Positions 49,050-62,184 of a DNA stretch of 64,000 nt are shown one piece after another; positions within the stretch are counted from its first letter, which is position 1; the number at the start of each line of letters is the position of its first letter. The stretch comes from Metaphire vulgaris. Lineage: Eukaryota > Annelida > Clitellata > Crassiclitellata > Megascolecidae. The position numbers were made by a program, and so were the translations under genes. The stretch spans positions 12,793,390 to 12,857,389 of the forward strand of contig CM030845.1 in NCBI GenBank assembly GCA_018105865.1. The letters run 5' to 3'. The notes below the pieces were generated by a model, which was not told the DNA's origin, did no database searches, and saw only the letters and a list, made by a program, of their open reading frames with translations.

Positions 49050-50385
49050 TATCCTTACTAAGCGTACCAGGAAAAGTGTTCACTCGCGTATAATTTTAAA
49101 CAGAGTCAAGGATAAAATAGATCAGAACCTGAGAGAAAATCAAAGCGGTTTCAGACAAGGAAGACGATGCACGGATCAAATTTTCGTGATACGGCAGATG
49201 ATCGAAAAAAGAAGGGAATTCAACAAAGACCTATATATGTGCTTCATTGATTTTGCACAGGCATATGATTCCATCTGGAGGAAAGGCGCATGGGAAATAT
49301 TAGAAAAATACGGAATCAAAAAAATACATACAACTGATAAAGGCTTTATACAATATAACATATGCAATGGTGAGAGTAGAGGGGACAGAGTCGGAGGAAT
49401 TCAAAATAGTGACAGGGTTTAGACAAGGATGTATTTTGTCTCCCTCACTGTTCAATGTGATATTGGACTACATCATGAGAAGACTAGAAAAAATAGGTAA
49501 CCTTGGGAAAACAATGCAACCGCAGAATATGGAAGACACGGAGTATGCAGACGACACATGCTTACTGGCAGAGTGCCTAGTAAGAATAATGGAATTAACG
49601 GAAATACTGGCCAACGAAAGCGAGAAAATAGGCATGAAAATAAACTATAAGAAGACAAAGATTATGGCGGTGACAAATCAGCACGGTCCATGGCCAAAAG
49701 TGGAAATAGAAAACAATGAAATGGATATGGTAGAAAGCTTCGTATACCTAGGAAGTGAGGTAGACAATAAAGCAAGCAGCGAAAAAGAAATCAAAAGACG
49801 ATTGGCGCTGGCAGGAAATGTCTTCAATAGGTTAAGGGAGAAGGTATTCAAAAGACATGATATAAACTTGAAATTGAAACTGCGAATATTAAACGCATGC
49901 GTCATTCCAGTAGGGCCTACTTACATACGGAGCAGAAACGTGGAATATAACCGGCAGCATGGAAAAAAGGATAGACGCATGTGAAAACAAATGGCTAAGA
50001 AGGATCATGAGAGTTGGCTACAAAGAGCATGTAACAAACAAAGAAATCAGAGACAGGACGCAACAACCCTTCGTCAGTAACACCGTAAGAAAGAAAAGAA
50101 TGGAATGGCTGGGGCATATATTGCGAATGGAAAACGAAAGACTGCCAAAAATAGCATACTATCATAAACAGAAGGGTAAAAGAAGTCAAGGACGACAGAG
50201 AACAAGATGGACGGACTGCATAAGCAAAGACCTCAACACGGTGGGGCTCAAGCTGGAAGGGAAAACAACTGGAAGAAATAGGATGACTCTGGAGGAACTG
50301 GCGAGCAACAGAGACAAGTGGAGAGAAATCGTTTCGGAATCAACGACTGGACACAGTCAAAGATGACAAAGAGAGAGAGAGAGAG
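49050..50385 (+). mobile_element. 5'-truncated LINE fragment with reverse transcriptase
   Basis: Plus-strand frames encode the middle and C-terminal part of a non-LTR reverse transcriptase: NLRENQSGFRQGRRCTDQIF, LYMCFIDFAQAYDSIWRKG, GFRQGCILSPSLFNVILDYI, TEYADDTCLLAE with an intact YADD box, SFVYLGSEVDN, LRILNACVIPV, RRIMRVGYKEHVTNKEIRDR and RMEWLGHILRMENERLPK. Frameshifts lie near 49360 and 49930-49960. No endonuclease part is present, so the copy is truncated at its 5' end, and it finishes in a GAGA run near 50385. It is less decayed than the element at 7230 and belongs to a different subfamily. Confidence 0.85.
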
Positions 50386-50693
50386 GTCATAACGCAGTCA
50401 AAACTCAAAATCAAACCCCTCCCCTTCCGGAAATCCTGGCTACGCCACTGACTGATAGCAAAAGCCCGAACCAACGATTTTGGCTACACGGATATTGAAA
50501 GCTTTTGTAACTTTGCATGCGACAGCACGTGCATGGACATATAAAACCCAGGACAAACATGGCGGATGAGAATAGAATGACGTTAGTGACGATTAGACTA
50601 ACCACCGATAATTTAAGTGAGAGTTCGCCACAAACTGCCGTCTATGGAAGCATTGGAAGGCTTTGCTCCAACCAACTAATACACAATATGGAG

Positions 50694-50918
50694 GCATGGG
50701 CGCCCGCATATTAGGACAAGAGGGGCACTTGCCCCCTCCCCCTGGAAAATGCAAATACCAATATTTCACATTGAAATTTGAAAACCTTGCTAAAATATTA
50801 ACCGTGACCCTTGTGCTAAAATGTATTTTGCACACCCCCCTTGGAAAATGTATGTGGCGTAACCGTGCCCGTTGTGTTTTGCCCTCTCCTGGAAAAATTT
50901 GTGTGTCCGCCCATGTAT
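50694..50918. repeat. Interspersed repeat with CATGGGCG ends
   Basis: Starts CATGGGCGCCCGCATATT and ends GTGTCCGCCCATG, giving short inverted ends. The body matches 27260-27480 inverted. A further end fragment, CTGCGGACGCCCATG, lies near 48107-48121. Confidence 0.6.
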
Positions 50919-51210
50919 GTAGGGCTTGTAGGCCCTGCTCATTCACAGCTGACTGGGTGAGCAGTCTGAGCACATGTGGCATGCAGAAGCGACCGAGCAG
51001 TTTCTTTCGTGGCTGAAATCTGAGCTCCTGCATGGACAGGATTCCATGGCTCTGGACCCCATGACTGCTATAGGTTATCTCACTAATCACTGCGTCGCCA
51101 TTGTTTGCTTATTTAGGCCCTACATATATGTTGCATATTATAAATGCTATCACTTCCTCCCAAAATTAAAATGTGATTGAAATGGAAATCTGTATGCACT
51201 TCATCCTCCT

Positions 51211-51388
51211 CCTCTCTCTCTCTCTCTCTCTCTCCCTCTCTCTGTCTCAAACGAAATCTGATTGGTCCATTCTTCGTGCACGACACACTTCAATTGATCG
51301 TGCGAAGCAAACAGTGATATTAGCAGCAACAGCAGCAGCAACAACAACAACAACAATATATATATTTTTTATTATATATATAGGCCTA

Positions 51389-51431
<43 letters not shown>
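51211..51431. repeat. Cluster of CT, AAC and TA microsatellites
   Basis: (CT)n at 51211-51244, (CAG/CAA)n at 51331-51355 and (TA)n at 51392-51431. Confidence 0.9.
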
Positions 51432-51432
<1 letters not shown>

Positions 51433-51770
51433 GAAATTATAAATAGCAGAAATAGGTCGACTGCATGTGATGAGAGTTGTCGGAAGTAATAAGCGTTCTC
51501 TTCAACAGACCAATAAACATCCATGGCTTCCATGCAGCGGGGCAAGGACAATGCTACATGTACATCATGAGAAACACTCTCTGAACGAACGCCTCTTGGC
51601 AGTCCTCGGAGGCTCAGGGCGCTGGTTACGCCACTGATTACTTTACAAGGGCCGCGCATGCGTCGAGAACAGGAGAACGCCATTGTAAATGTCATTCGTA
51701 TGAGGAGAAAATAATAAGCGAGCCGTAAGTCGCCAGATCTACTCGAGACGAGTAGTGCATTGAAACCCCT

Positions 51771-51803
51771 CCCTCCCTCCGTCTCTCTCTGTCTCTCTAT
51801 CTG

Positions 51804-51835
<32 letters not shown>

Positions 51836-51988
51836 CTCTGTCTGTCTCGGTCTGTCTGTCTGTCTCTGTCTGTTTGTCTGTCTGTCTCGGTCTGTCTGTC
51901 TGTCTCGGTCTGTCTGTCTGTCTGTTTGTCTGTGTGTCTGTCTGTCTGTCTCGGTCGGTCGGTCTGTTTGTCTGTCTGCATGTCATAC
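51771..51988. repeat. TCTG / TCGG repeat
   Basis: Compound array of TCTC, TCTG and TCGG units. Confidence 0.93.
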
Positions 51989-52290
51989 ACATGCGCGAGC
52001 GCACATACTACAGTCAAATGTCGGAATATCCAACCTAAGCAGCACACGGGATGGCAGAAGCAGAAGAGGTGCACGACGACTGAAGCACGCAGAAGAGGAA
52101 AACCAGAAGAAGAGGTGATGAAGAGGCCTAACCATGCCTCAAAGGCAGTCGAGAAAATGCCTTGAAAGATAGACTGATACCAACCAGCAGCCACGGGAAC
52201 GCGCTTCGACATTTAATCATTCTACGGAAAGTGCCGTGCCTGCTTCCCATCATCGACCATCCCTCCTTCCTGCCTCCGATGCTCTAGTCT

Positions 52291-52317
52291 AGCAGCAGCA
52301 GCAGCAGCAGCAGCAGC
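52291..52317. repeat. GCA repeat
   Basis: Eight or nine AGC/GCA units, with no supported coding context. Confidence 0.9.
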
Positions 52318-53565
52318 CGCGTGCTGTAAACACCTGTCAGACTCAATGACATTCTCAATGCCCAGCCAGGTATACGCCCGTCCGTCGAAGCGGCTCCGAC
52401 GCGCCGCACACGTCACAGACGACGGGTCTATCGGTCTTGTGTTATGGCCGGACGCAGAGAAACAGAGGAATTTATTGGACAGGCACCGATAAAATCTGTA
52501 AATAGAGACGAACTTAAAGCAATATCCGCCATTAGCGCCATAGACTTAGAGCCTTACAAGACGAAGATACATATCCGCCAAGCTTAGAACGATTCGAGCG
52601 CAACACCGCGAGAGGGAGCTGCAGTCTAATGGGATTGCGATCACTCTGCAGTCATTCCAAAGTCTCCTCCGCCGTCGTCCGTCGATCCACAACGCGGCCC
52701 ACAAGATGTTAGCAAACGGCTCCAACTGACCGCAGATGTCTTCGTCAGTGGCTGCGTCAAATTGTTTTCATATAAAATGGATTCCTCCCCCCCCCCAATT
52801 AATTTCTCTGTCTCGTCAACGACATCCAAATATCCGACTTTAGCCCCCATTTCAATATTTCTGGCGGCACGAAACACGAACTAAGGCGACGTTACCAGAC
52901 ATTGCATGGCTATTTAATGTTCAGCAACTTTCCGGAAGACGTAAGCTTATAATGTCCAGAGTTCCTTAATTAATTATACTTGATAGCAGCACGTTTAGTT
53001 AACCCCTTAACCGTGTATTAAACTGTAACTCAATGTAAAATGGACGGATATATCCGGGATCCCCAGTTAAGGGGTTAAAGAATACATGCTCATACGAAGC
53101 ATTGGCCTAAATTTGGATGAAAAAATGGGGACCAGCCACTGTATACACCTTTCCAATTTCCTCGCCCCTGCACCCTCTCAAAAAGTGGCGAGGGGTGTTC
53201 GATCCTATAGCTGCGTAATGGAAGTCTACGTCGAAGACGGAACTGACTGTACGTGCAATGGTGACTGCATGCGAATGATGCCATCTTTACTGTAGTCCTA
53301 TAACCACACTCATCTCGTCGTCGGATAATCGCTCTGCACTCGTCAATTATTCCTAAAGCGTGGGTGGTAAACTTGATCTCTGCAGGGACAAAGAAGACTG
53401 AGAATCGATTACGAGGAAGCCTGGAATTATAGGAGACACAAACGATTGCTTAAGTATTCGATACCGAAGATATATTGCCACCAGTGAGACCTGGCAAGGA
53501 AATCGATTGAAGCTAAGATTTGGAGGGCGAAAATTAGCGAAAGATGTCTTCATAGTGTAGGCCTA

Positions 53566-53757
53566 CAGGGTTTAATCTAGGCCGTTTCCGGGGAAATTGT
53601 CCTTTCCTCCCCGGAAATTTCAAATCCCCGCGGAGATTTTGGCATACTAGCCTACATCAACTAACGGCAGCCCCTAGTAGAATTCCCCCGGTTTTGTCAG
53701 TTTCCCCCCGGCTTTGTCAGTTCCCCTCCGGAGTCCAGGAATCTAGATTAAACACTG
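53566..53757. mobile_element. Small inverted-repeat element, 192 bp
   Basis: Ends CAGGGTTTAATCTAGG and (inverted) CAGTGTTTAATCTAGATTCC. The interior has repeated TTTCCCCCCGGCTTTGTCAG-like words. No clear duplication. The ends resemble hAT termini. Confidence 0.55.
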
Positions 53758-54594
53758 ATAATGTATCGGTTTAATTACTCAATGGCAGAGCCAGATTTTG
53801 GTTATCATGGAATGACCCCACCCCACCTCAACTCACAGGGAAGCAATGAGCGTATAAGACGTCATAATGCGAAATAAAGCCCCATGCCATATGTCCGTAT
53901 TCTCTCAAATTTCGAATGTATAGGCTATTGAAGAGAACAGGCCCCATGCCCATTGTCCTTAAACGACCCTCTTCAAATCCCACTCGCGTGTCTGCTCATT
54001 CAACTCAGAGTCTCCGAGACTCAGCGATCGATTTGTCATTTGAATAATCATTTATCACAACATTGTTTTCAAAATGTCGGAAAATATAGGCCTATAGGCT
54101 ATTAAATAAGAAATCTGACTGTAAATATCACTATATAGCAATATAGCACGCAGTCCGAAACCCATTATGCATGATTACAACAAGATTCGTCGAAACCAAT
54201 TATTTTGCGCAGGTAAAAAAGGGTAAAAGGTCATTCCGTTGTCCGAGTCTGAGCTTCGAGGCAGCTAGCCGCTCGTCTTCAGTTCAAATGCATCAGTTAT
54301 AGGGAAATTACCTGCATTAATTAATTATAAGCCTATGCAAATATTAGTCTCGTTGTTTCAATACGCGCTACATGCGTGGGATCGTCGTACTTTCCACTCT
54401 TCTTCCATTTACATCAAGTGTATTCAAACGCACTGATTTACCCTTTGACTCAATTTACACTGCAGCCGAGCTCAAGAAGTGAGTTTGAACTATATAGCCT
54501 ATAGTTATATAGTTATATACTATAGTCACACCATAAATCCTTTCTATATAACAACGACGAAGACAACAATACTACTACAGTGTACTATTATCAT

Positions 54595-54732
<138 letters not shown>

Positions 54733-54867
54733 GTTGTGATGCGCTCTTTGTGACCCGGGATAAACCAAAATATGTTATTTATTGCCCTATAGTCAGCTGC
54801 AACACTGAAGAGCACACAAGTAACAGCCCAACATTTGCGGAATTAGATTTTGAGGACAGTGTCACAA

Positions 54868-54986
54868 CCCCTGGCGGATACCTGGTTTTGACAAGCAAAA
54901 AAGGTTGACGAGTCAATTTTTACTGCCCCTTCTGGTATGCGCCCAGTGCCATCGCCTCACCCGCCCTCCCCCTCTGCACGCTACTG
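54868..54986. mobile_element. Remnant related to the TGCAGAG-ended element
   Basis: Its right end, CTCTGCACGCTACTG, matches the end of the element at 43478. It also holds one dispersed motif followed by GACGAGTCAATTTTT, a flank shared with 43550. The left end is unclear. Confidence 0.45.
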
Positions 54987-55734
54987 GTGATAATCCAAAA
55001 ACATCAGCACCTTTTTCTCTTTAAATAGTAGGTGATTGAAAAGTTCAATTATTTCAAGTCTCTGCAAATTTGTCTGTTACTACAGGTACAACGCTTAGGT
55101 ATGAGTTCGTAAAGCAGTTGCTGAATTAGGCCTACTTCTAACTCCTTCAACACTGGAGTGTTTCAAAAACATGAAGCACACTAAAAAAATCAAAATTTAC
55201 AAATTCCGCCTATCTAACCAAATTGTATAGACCTGTCTCTGTTAGGTCTGTATGCCCTATAATTATGAGACAGGCCATAAAACCTTTTTCAATAGTTTGT
55301 CACTCACGTTATCGCGTATATCACAGGATATTTGTTAAATAAAATGCTTGTAGGCCTATGGATTTTTGCTTCTGACAAGGCATTCAGTGGTAATCTAAAT
55401 CAACTATAGGCCTATAATGAAAATGACTCAAGAGACCTAAAAATTCCAACACATATTCACCGTGCAAAGTTTCCTACAGTATTTAAGACGTGTACACACA
55501 CAACGCATTGCCTATGTAGGTCTATTGCCTCGTCGACGTGTTTAGAAGCGGACAGACAGACTGGAGTCCGCTCAGAGAGATGATGTCTTTATATATGCAC
55601 AATACGCAGTCGCAGTCGCGCTGCAGCACGCTGGATGGCCTGTTGAAGAATGTGAGAATGTGCCGCATTGATAAGAAACATGTGTCGGCAACTGAACGCA
55701 TTGGCGCCAAGCGATTGCAGTTCGGCAGTATTTG

Positions 55735-55800
55735 AACACCAAGGGCTCATAGTGCGCCAAGAGGAGTCGTGTATAAAGTGAACAAGAGAGGACCACTACA
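55735..55800 (-). repeat. Short CR1/L2-like reverse transcriptase remnant
   Basis: The word GTCGTGTATAAAGTGAACAA is shared with the LINE fragment near 23658. On the minus strand it reads SLYTRLLLAH, as in the box after the GVPQGS motif of CR1/L2 elements. Only about 60 bp can be matched, so it is a small relic or a chance resemblance. Confidence 0.35.
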
Positions 55801-56704
55801 TATCTATCTACATTATCCACCTACCTGCCGACAAAGTACCGGTAACGACGACGACGACTCCTGCAATCCACAGTAAGAAATTTATTTTCTTTGGCGACGA
55901 TGGCATCGTCAGACGATTTCCCAGACAGTAATAATAAGACCGATCAGAGGCGCGTTCCATTGTGCGAACCTATTCCTGCGACGAGTGATCAAGAACAGAC
56001 GTCGTTGACAACAGTCTGACAAGCATCGCCTGTTGCGCCGAAACGTCGGTAATATCAGCGAAACTCGATCTCAAAGCGAATGAATGCTTGAATTTGTCGT
56101 CTGCCTAATAGTTTCAGAGCTAAAATTAATGTTACAAAAATTCCGAACGGTCTTCTAGAGTTCTCAGAACAACATTACACGGATGATGCTCTGATTAAAG
56201 GCATTAAGAACAGCGGCGGCGGCGGCGGTGGCGACGGCGGCGGGTAACAACATGAAACACGGACGACCGAAATGACCGCATGACGACGCTGACGAAAGCC
56301 ATTCATCAATTTCAAACGCCCGTCGGTGATTGGCTGCTGATCGACCAATCGGAACGTCGGTGGGCGTGGCCGCGTCTCTGCCGACGCTCAAGTGATTCTC
56401 GAGGACCGGATCCTTGGCGTCTTCTTGTCGGTAAATGTTATTGCGGCAAATAGTTGGCCACCTGGACGCATGTCCGTCCGATGACAGACAAACTTCTCGA
56501 AGTGTTTACAACGCCAGCCATCAGTTTCGTTACATTCAACAGGGATTCGCAGACTCACAGAGGCCAAGCAGACTGCGAAATAATTCAGCAGGACGATAAA
56601 ACGAGAATTTTAGGACATCCGATACTTTCAGGTGCTTCTAACAATGGGGACTCCGTCTCATAACTCTACATTTAAATTAAAAGCGTCTCTTCCTCTCCAA
56701 CTCC

Positions 56705-57296
56705 GCCCTCCTCTCCTCTCCTCTCCTCTCCTCTCTCCTCTCCTCTCCTCTCTCTCTCCCTCTCCTCTCCTCTCCTCTCCTCTCCTCTCCTCTCCTCTCC
56801 TCCCTCTCCTCTCCTCCCTCTCCTCCTCTCCTCTCCTCTCCTCTCCTCTCCTCTCCTCTCCCTCTCCTCTCTCCTCTCCTCCTCTCCTCTCCTCTCTCTC
56901 TCCTCTCCTCTCTCCTCTCCTCTCCTCTCCTCTCCTCCTCTCTCCTCCTCTCTCTCTCCTCCTCCTCCTCTCCCTCTCCTCTCCTCCTCTCCTCTCCTCC
57001 TCCTCCTCTCCTCTCCTCTCCTCTCTCTCCTCTCCTCTCCTCCTCCTCTCCTCCTCCTCCTCTCCTCTCCTCTCCTCTCCTCTCCTCTCCTCTCCTCCTC
57101 TCCTCTCTCCTCTCCCTCTCCTCTCCTCTCCTCTCCTCCTCCTCTCCTCTCCTCTCCTCTCCTCTCCTCCTCTCTCTCTCTCCTCCTCCTCTCCTCTCCT
57201 CCTCCTCTCCTCTCCTCTCCTCTCTCCTCCTCCTCCCTCTCCTCCTCTCTCCTCCTCCTCTCCTCTCCTCCTCCTCTCCTCTCCTCCCTCTCCTCG
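56705..57296. repeat. Long pure pyrimidine tract of CTCCT / CTCTCC repeats
   Basis: About 590 bp made only of C and T on the plus strand, a shuffled TCCTC/TCC/TC array. It has strong triplex (H-DNA) potential. All reading frames through it are artefacts of the repeat. Confidence 0.95.
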
Positions 57297-58456
57297 ATGC
57301 AGATCCTGCGCATTGTACAGTGGCGCCATAGAAATTGCCGACTGGAATCAGTGCGGTTCCAAGAAATCTTTCTGTGGATGCATTGAATTTCTGGGAGTTG
57401 GTGAGGGATGCAATGATACAATGCATTTCTAGGAAGATGGCGACTTGTAGGGGCGGTAAACGGTAGACGCGGTAAACCCTGGTATAAATCATGAAGAAGG
57501 CTGGCTGGCAAGCAAACAAGTTCAACAGGGCTCTGAAGCTTGGTGACATCTAGCGGCTCGGACCCGTGTAAACCCTGAAAACGCTGACAAACAAAAAAAG
57601 GTCGGTGATGATGCATCCCCAGTCATCCCCAGTCACCTCTGAATCAATCATCTCTAAAAATTTGCAACCGTGCTTTTTCATACGCTGCACCAGAGCTTTG
57701 GAACTCAATTCCAATATTCCTCCGCCGTCTACATCAAAGCCAAATAACAAGCTCTGAGTCGCAATTGTTTCCCCTTCTTGCAACATCTCCTCGTGTTTTT
57801 CTTTCTAAACTAAAATCATTTCTCTTTATAAAATCATTTCCTCCATAGCTGCAACGTCCTGTCCACTCGCCCTTTTGATTAAATGACCCGGCATGAATGA
57901 CCACACCTTTGGCTATAGATACTTCATTTTGAGATTAAGCGCATAGGAATAAGGAGCTACTTCGGTGCATCTTTTGAAAGCGCTGTAGAAGTTAACGAGA
58001 TTTTACTTACTTTTTTACTTACTTACATCCCCAACATGCAACCGCCCCTTACTGGTATAGTAAATATTGATAAGTGAACAATAACCGCACATATCTACAA
58101 TTGGGCAGCACACCCAACATTAGGCTGTCTCCCCAATTCTGTCCAGCGCCCTTCCACAAAATATATGTCCACTACTAAGAACCAAGACTGTTTAATACTA
58201 TTGGTATTTAATTGCCTTGACTAAGAACCGTTTTGTTGGCTGGGTGGGTCTAATGCAATCTATACAACCAGGACCCAGCTCAGACTACCCCTCCCCCAAA
58301 AAAATAAAAATGTCTCTGCGGATTTGCACGCTTTGTTCGGGTGCCCATGCCCGAGGCTGGGTGGGTCCGGACCCGCGGACCCACCCCCTAGCGCCGCCCC
58401 TGCGACCTGCGTACGTGCCACGATTTGCGGAACACGGCTCTGTCTACAGTCTACAC

Positions 58457-58808
58457 CAGTGCTTCCCAAACTTTTAAGGTTAGCGGACCGGTAGAATACT
58501 TTCCTATTGCATCCTGGACCGGAAAAGAACTTGAATAGTTCCTCTTCCTAGAGGCCTAATATGGCCTTTAAATATGTCGTGAAATATGCATGTTTTATGT
58601 TCTCTTGGTTCTGTATATATGGAAATATTGCAAATGATAACAAATTACTAGTCACAAAATAACCTTTAATCACAATAGAGCCTTTAAACAAGTGACAGTA
58701 GGCCTAACTGTTTAATGCGCATGGTGGGCCTGTTTGTTATTTAAAAGTTGATCAAATTTGCTTAGTTTTCTTGACTCCTGCCGCGAACCACCACTTTGGG
58801 AAGCACTG
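58457..58808. mobile_element. Non-autonomous hAT-like element, 352 bp
   Basis: Ends CAGTGCTTCCCAAACTTT and (inverted) CAGTGCTTCCCAAAGTGG, with a perfect 8-bp duplication GTCTACAC (58449-58456 and 58809-58816). The interior is AT-rich with no frame. Confidence 0.88.
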
Positions 58809-60204
58809 GTCTACACACGGAGAGAGATGACATTCGTACAATTAAGAAAAGTTCAGTATGCAATCGTTTATCATCGCTCGAAGTCGACACATTTGCTCCG
58901 AAATCAGACCCCAATCAGCTTTGCTGCGCGCTGTAATTATACTGCGGGACACCCGACGCCAAACCATCATTCATTCAACACCTTCTTCATCAATCAAAGT
59001 TTGCCTTCTGCAGAGCGAGCAGACGTCACTACCCTCGTCCATCCGTCATTCTGACGGTCAGTAAAAACTACGCGTCGACAACACCCCCTCCCACCCCGTC
59101 TATTTTGTTAAGAGGTCCGTTGGTCGACCCCAGCGGATGATCCTTTCATCTCGATATGCTCTAATTACTAACAATATCAATCGCTTTCGTCGATAAACAG
59201 AGATGCGTTGCGGTTCCCGGCGCCTATAGAGTGAAACTGATATCGCCGTAACGCAGCGAGTGGTATTACTGACGAACTCTGGCTTTTCGGACCCCTTTCA
59301 TTTTGATTCATTACCATGCTGCCTTCTCTGTCAGCGGCTGACAGAGAAGCCACGTGGACCCAGGACCTGCTTGCTACCCGGCAGAGAACACAAGAAGACA
59401 TTATCATACAATGAAGCTCTATTGCGACAAAACTGAAAACTATTCATGCATGCCTAACAGCCGTCGTTGCAACGTTCGTTTAATTGAAATTTGAACTAGA
59501 CCTAGGGTTAATACTGATAATTACATTTATCTTTAAAAGCTTCGTAATGTTTATCAGACGTCCACATTTAAATAAGTCTTGTGAACGACAGATTGAAACC
59601 ATCAAGAATCAAATTGTAAATATCAACGCGTGAAGCACCTGACAGTAAAACAGGTATTCATGTACAGTAGAAGAACTTATGCAGATGTCCACGGCACTAA
59701 ATCTAAGCTCTGAGATCTTTTGGTCGAAGAGTAGATCAAAGTGAACATCATTTTAAACAAGTTTCGTGTCGGCTTAGGCTAGCTGACTGATTGATTACGG
59801 ACTTCTAACTAGTTGAAGATTTAATTTAAAAACCTTGGTCACTTTGTAATAAATCACAATTAAAGTCTTCAATTCAGAGCCAGCGCTAGCTAGGGTAGGG
59901 TAGGGTAAAAGTTTTTCCACGGGTACGGGTAGGGTAAGGGCTGTAGCTGCCATCTGGCACCGTCCTGGGGTATTCATGTAGGTGCCAGAAGCCATGATTG
60001 ATTTTATTCGAAGAGTAGATCGACATCATGAAGTTTAACAAACTAGTTAAACGCCCTTCGTCGAAAAGTCTTCAATTGCCAGCTATGTAGGCCCACCGTA
60101 CTGGGAAGTGGGGGTGCAGATTGATTTTATTCACGACAGCTGCACCGCCTCTGGAAAAAGTATGTTAGGGGGTGCGGCGCACCCTCTGGAAGATGAAGCT
60201 GTTT

Positions 60205-60510
60205 TTTGCTTGTCACTATTATCACGAGCATTAAAAGATGGGAAAGATGGGCGATGACAGTTTTTGCTTGTCAGGACTTTTAAAGGAGGATCAGGATGGG
60301 TAATATCGGTAATGACCTTTTTTGCTTCTCATGTTTGGTTAGTTTTTAGTTACGTCCCTGAAAACCTGCACCCCCCTGGTGAAAATTCGTTCCGACGTGC
60401 CTGCCAGTATGATAAACAAAAAGGTCATCACCCGCTTTCTGCAATACTTTCACTACTTTGCTCCTCCAACGTTGTACAAAGCGTGATAAGCAAAAAAGGT
60501 CATCACCAGT
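60205..60510. repeat. Cluster of five dispersed TTGTC/GACAA poly(A) motifs
   Basis: Motifs at about 60211, 60258 and 60315 run in the poly(T) orientation, then about 60413 and 60485 in the poly(A) orientation. The two halves face each other, forming a loose inverted arrangement around 60360. No terminal repeats of a host element were found. Confidence 0.6.
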
Positions 60511-60721
60511 TTTTAGACTGTTAGTTCACGAGTCACGATGCTTCCCCCAACCCCACCCCGAAATCGGATCTGAAAATGCTGATCGGTAGAGACCTTGGTG
60601 CTCCCCTATTCCGGAACCCTTGCCACACCAGCGTCAATGCAGCGTTATGCGAAAATTCCATAGTAAATTTAATTGTTCGCTATTGACAATGCAAAATTAG
60701 ACGTTCCTCCTACGTCATGTG

Positions 60722-60728
<7 letters not shown>

Positions 60729-60781
<53 letters not shown>
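60729..60781. repeat. TA microsatellite
   Basis: About 26 TA units. Confidence 0.95.
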
Positions 60782-60783
<2 letters not shown>

Positions 60784-61365
60784 CAAAATCAACCAGGTGC
60801 AAAAGAAATCAGAAACGAAACGAAACTGTCGTTTAAGTGTATTGTCATTCTAAACCAGTAAAATTTAAAATTTCCGGGTCCCGGTGCCCAAGGGCGAGCT
60901 CATGAGGCACCCAGACCATCTTCTGAGCCCCTGAGGGCCCATCGCCCCTCGCCCCTCGCTCTTCTCTGGGTCGGCGGCTACTGTTTCCCCATCTGAAACA
61001 GGACACGACTCGATGGGATTGTTGGGGGTGATAATTATGACGATAAGATCATACATTAACAAGAATGAGCCAAACCTAATGTCAACGAATTCGTCAACTA
61101 GAAGTGATCGTCACCGCGTGTCCTCCGCCGTCACGCTTCATTAGTTTCTCCACTCGTGCGCGACGCCGTCTATGGCTGACGATTGGTCACGCGTAGACCT
61201 GCAGTGATGCGTCATGTTTTAGCCCCCTCCTCCTTCCCGGGGTCACGAGATCGCCACGGTTGGCTTAATCCATCGCCACAGATAAGATCTTCGAGATGCA
61301 GAGCGAATACGTCGATCAGCCGCACGCGTTATACCTCCTCAGTATCTTCTTTGGGTTAGTGTTAA

Positions 61366-61385
61366 GGTTAGGGTTAACCCTAACC
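61366..61385. repeat. Telomere-like palindrome
   Basis: GGTTAGGGTTAACCCTAACC is a perfect 20-bp palindrome made of head-to-head TTAGGG-type words, with one further CCCTAG beyond it. It is too short to be a telomere tract. Confidence 0.85.
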
Positions 61386-61394
61386 CTAGAAACG

Positions 61395-61531
61395 GTGTGG
61401 TGGCGACCTTTTTTTGCTCCTCGTCAACACTAAAAACGTGGACGAGAACCTTTTTTTGTTGTCAGCCCCAAACTGTGGGGCCCCATATCAAGGACGCCGC
61501 CCTCTGGCCCCAAAGAGTCACGCTACGCCAC
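61395..61531. mobile_element. DNA element remnant ending CACGCTACGCCACTG, second copy
   Basis: Related to 42178-42339 in its right end (CCCCATATCAAGGACGCC to CGCTACGCCACTG) and in the paired GACC-poly(T)-GC motifs at about 61405 and 61447. The left terminus was not identified. Confidence 0.55.
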
Positions 61532-62184
61532 TGGTAGTAGAGTAAAGTGTATAATATAGGATGAAGAGTGCAGAGAGTCAGGTATGATGGCCATGTGCAA
61601 CAGTTTCCAGTGTTTCTCTGAAAAGTCTGCCAAAGCCAAATTGAGAAAAACTCGGAATAACTTCTATAGGGAGGGGGTTTGTATGAAAGGCAGACTGTCA
61701 TAACATGATTACTGCGGGGGTCAGGAAAACAACCAGGGTCGCGGCCCCCGTAGTTTACATGTTACAAACACCGTGCACCGCATAGCCTATTTAAGGTTTG
61801 ACATGTAGGCCTACGGAAAGTGTGGCGCGGCACTGACGTCAGAGTGATCTTTACTCGCTCTCCTCTGTCACAAACTGTCACTTTCCTAGACCCCTCCCCT
61901 CGAACGTGACGTAGGCCCCTACTTTATGGATGGAACTTCTCTAGGCCTAAAGTCGTTTTAATAATAATGCACTTTGACACCAGTCGATGGTAGCCGTGAA
62001 ATGGAATCGTAAAACCTGATCAGTTGGAATATTAGGTCACGTAACTTCAATGCCTTGAAGTTCAAAAGTATGATAAAATAGGGCCTCACTCATTCGCGTT
62101 AAGTGCTGAACTGCTAATGACTTTCCTCGCTTGTCAACGGTGTTTCCAGGCATTCCAGCTTACAGGGATGAATAACCTTACAGT

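Larger units (their letters stand above)
57297..62184. other. Intergenic region left of the right-edge gene
   Basis: Contains the hAT-like element at 58457, a cluster of five dispersed motifs at 60205-60510, TA repeats at 60729, the telomere-like palindrome at 61366 and the element remnant at 61395. Other intervals (57297-58448, 58817-60200, 61532-62184) show no gene. Confidence 0.55.

Noticed and set aside
55899..56021. Short frame MASSDDFPDSNN and following GCCGAAACGTCGG phrase
   Set aside because: About 40 codons without a recognisable product. The phrase resembles sequence seen near retroelements, but no retroelement protein was found here.
56658..57616. Long Glu/Arg-rich and Ser/Leu-rich open frames on both strands
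   Set aside because: They are translations of the CTCCT simple repeat and have no independent coding evidence.
59885..59945. GGGTA-rich stretch considered as a transposon end
   Set aside because: No matching terminal partner or duplication was found nearby.
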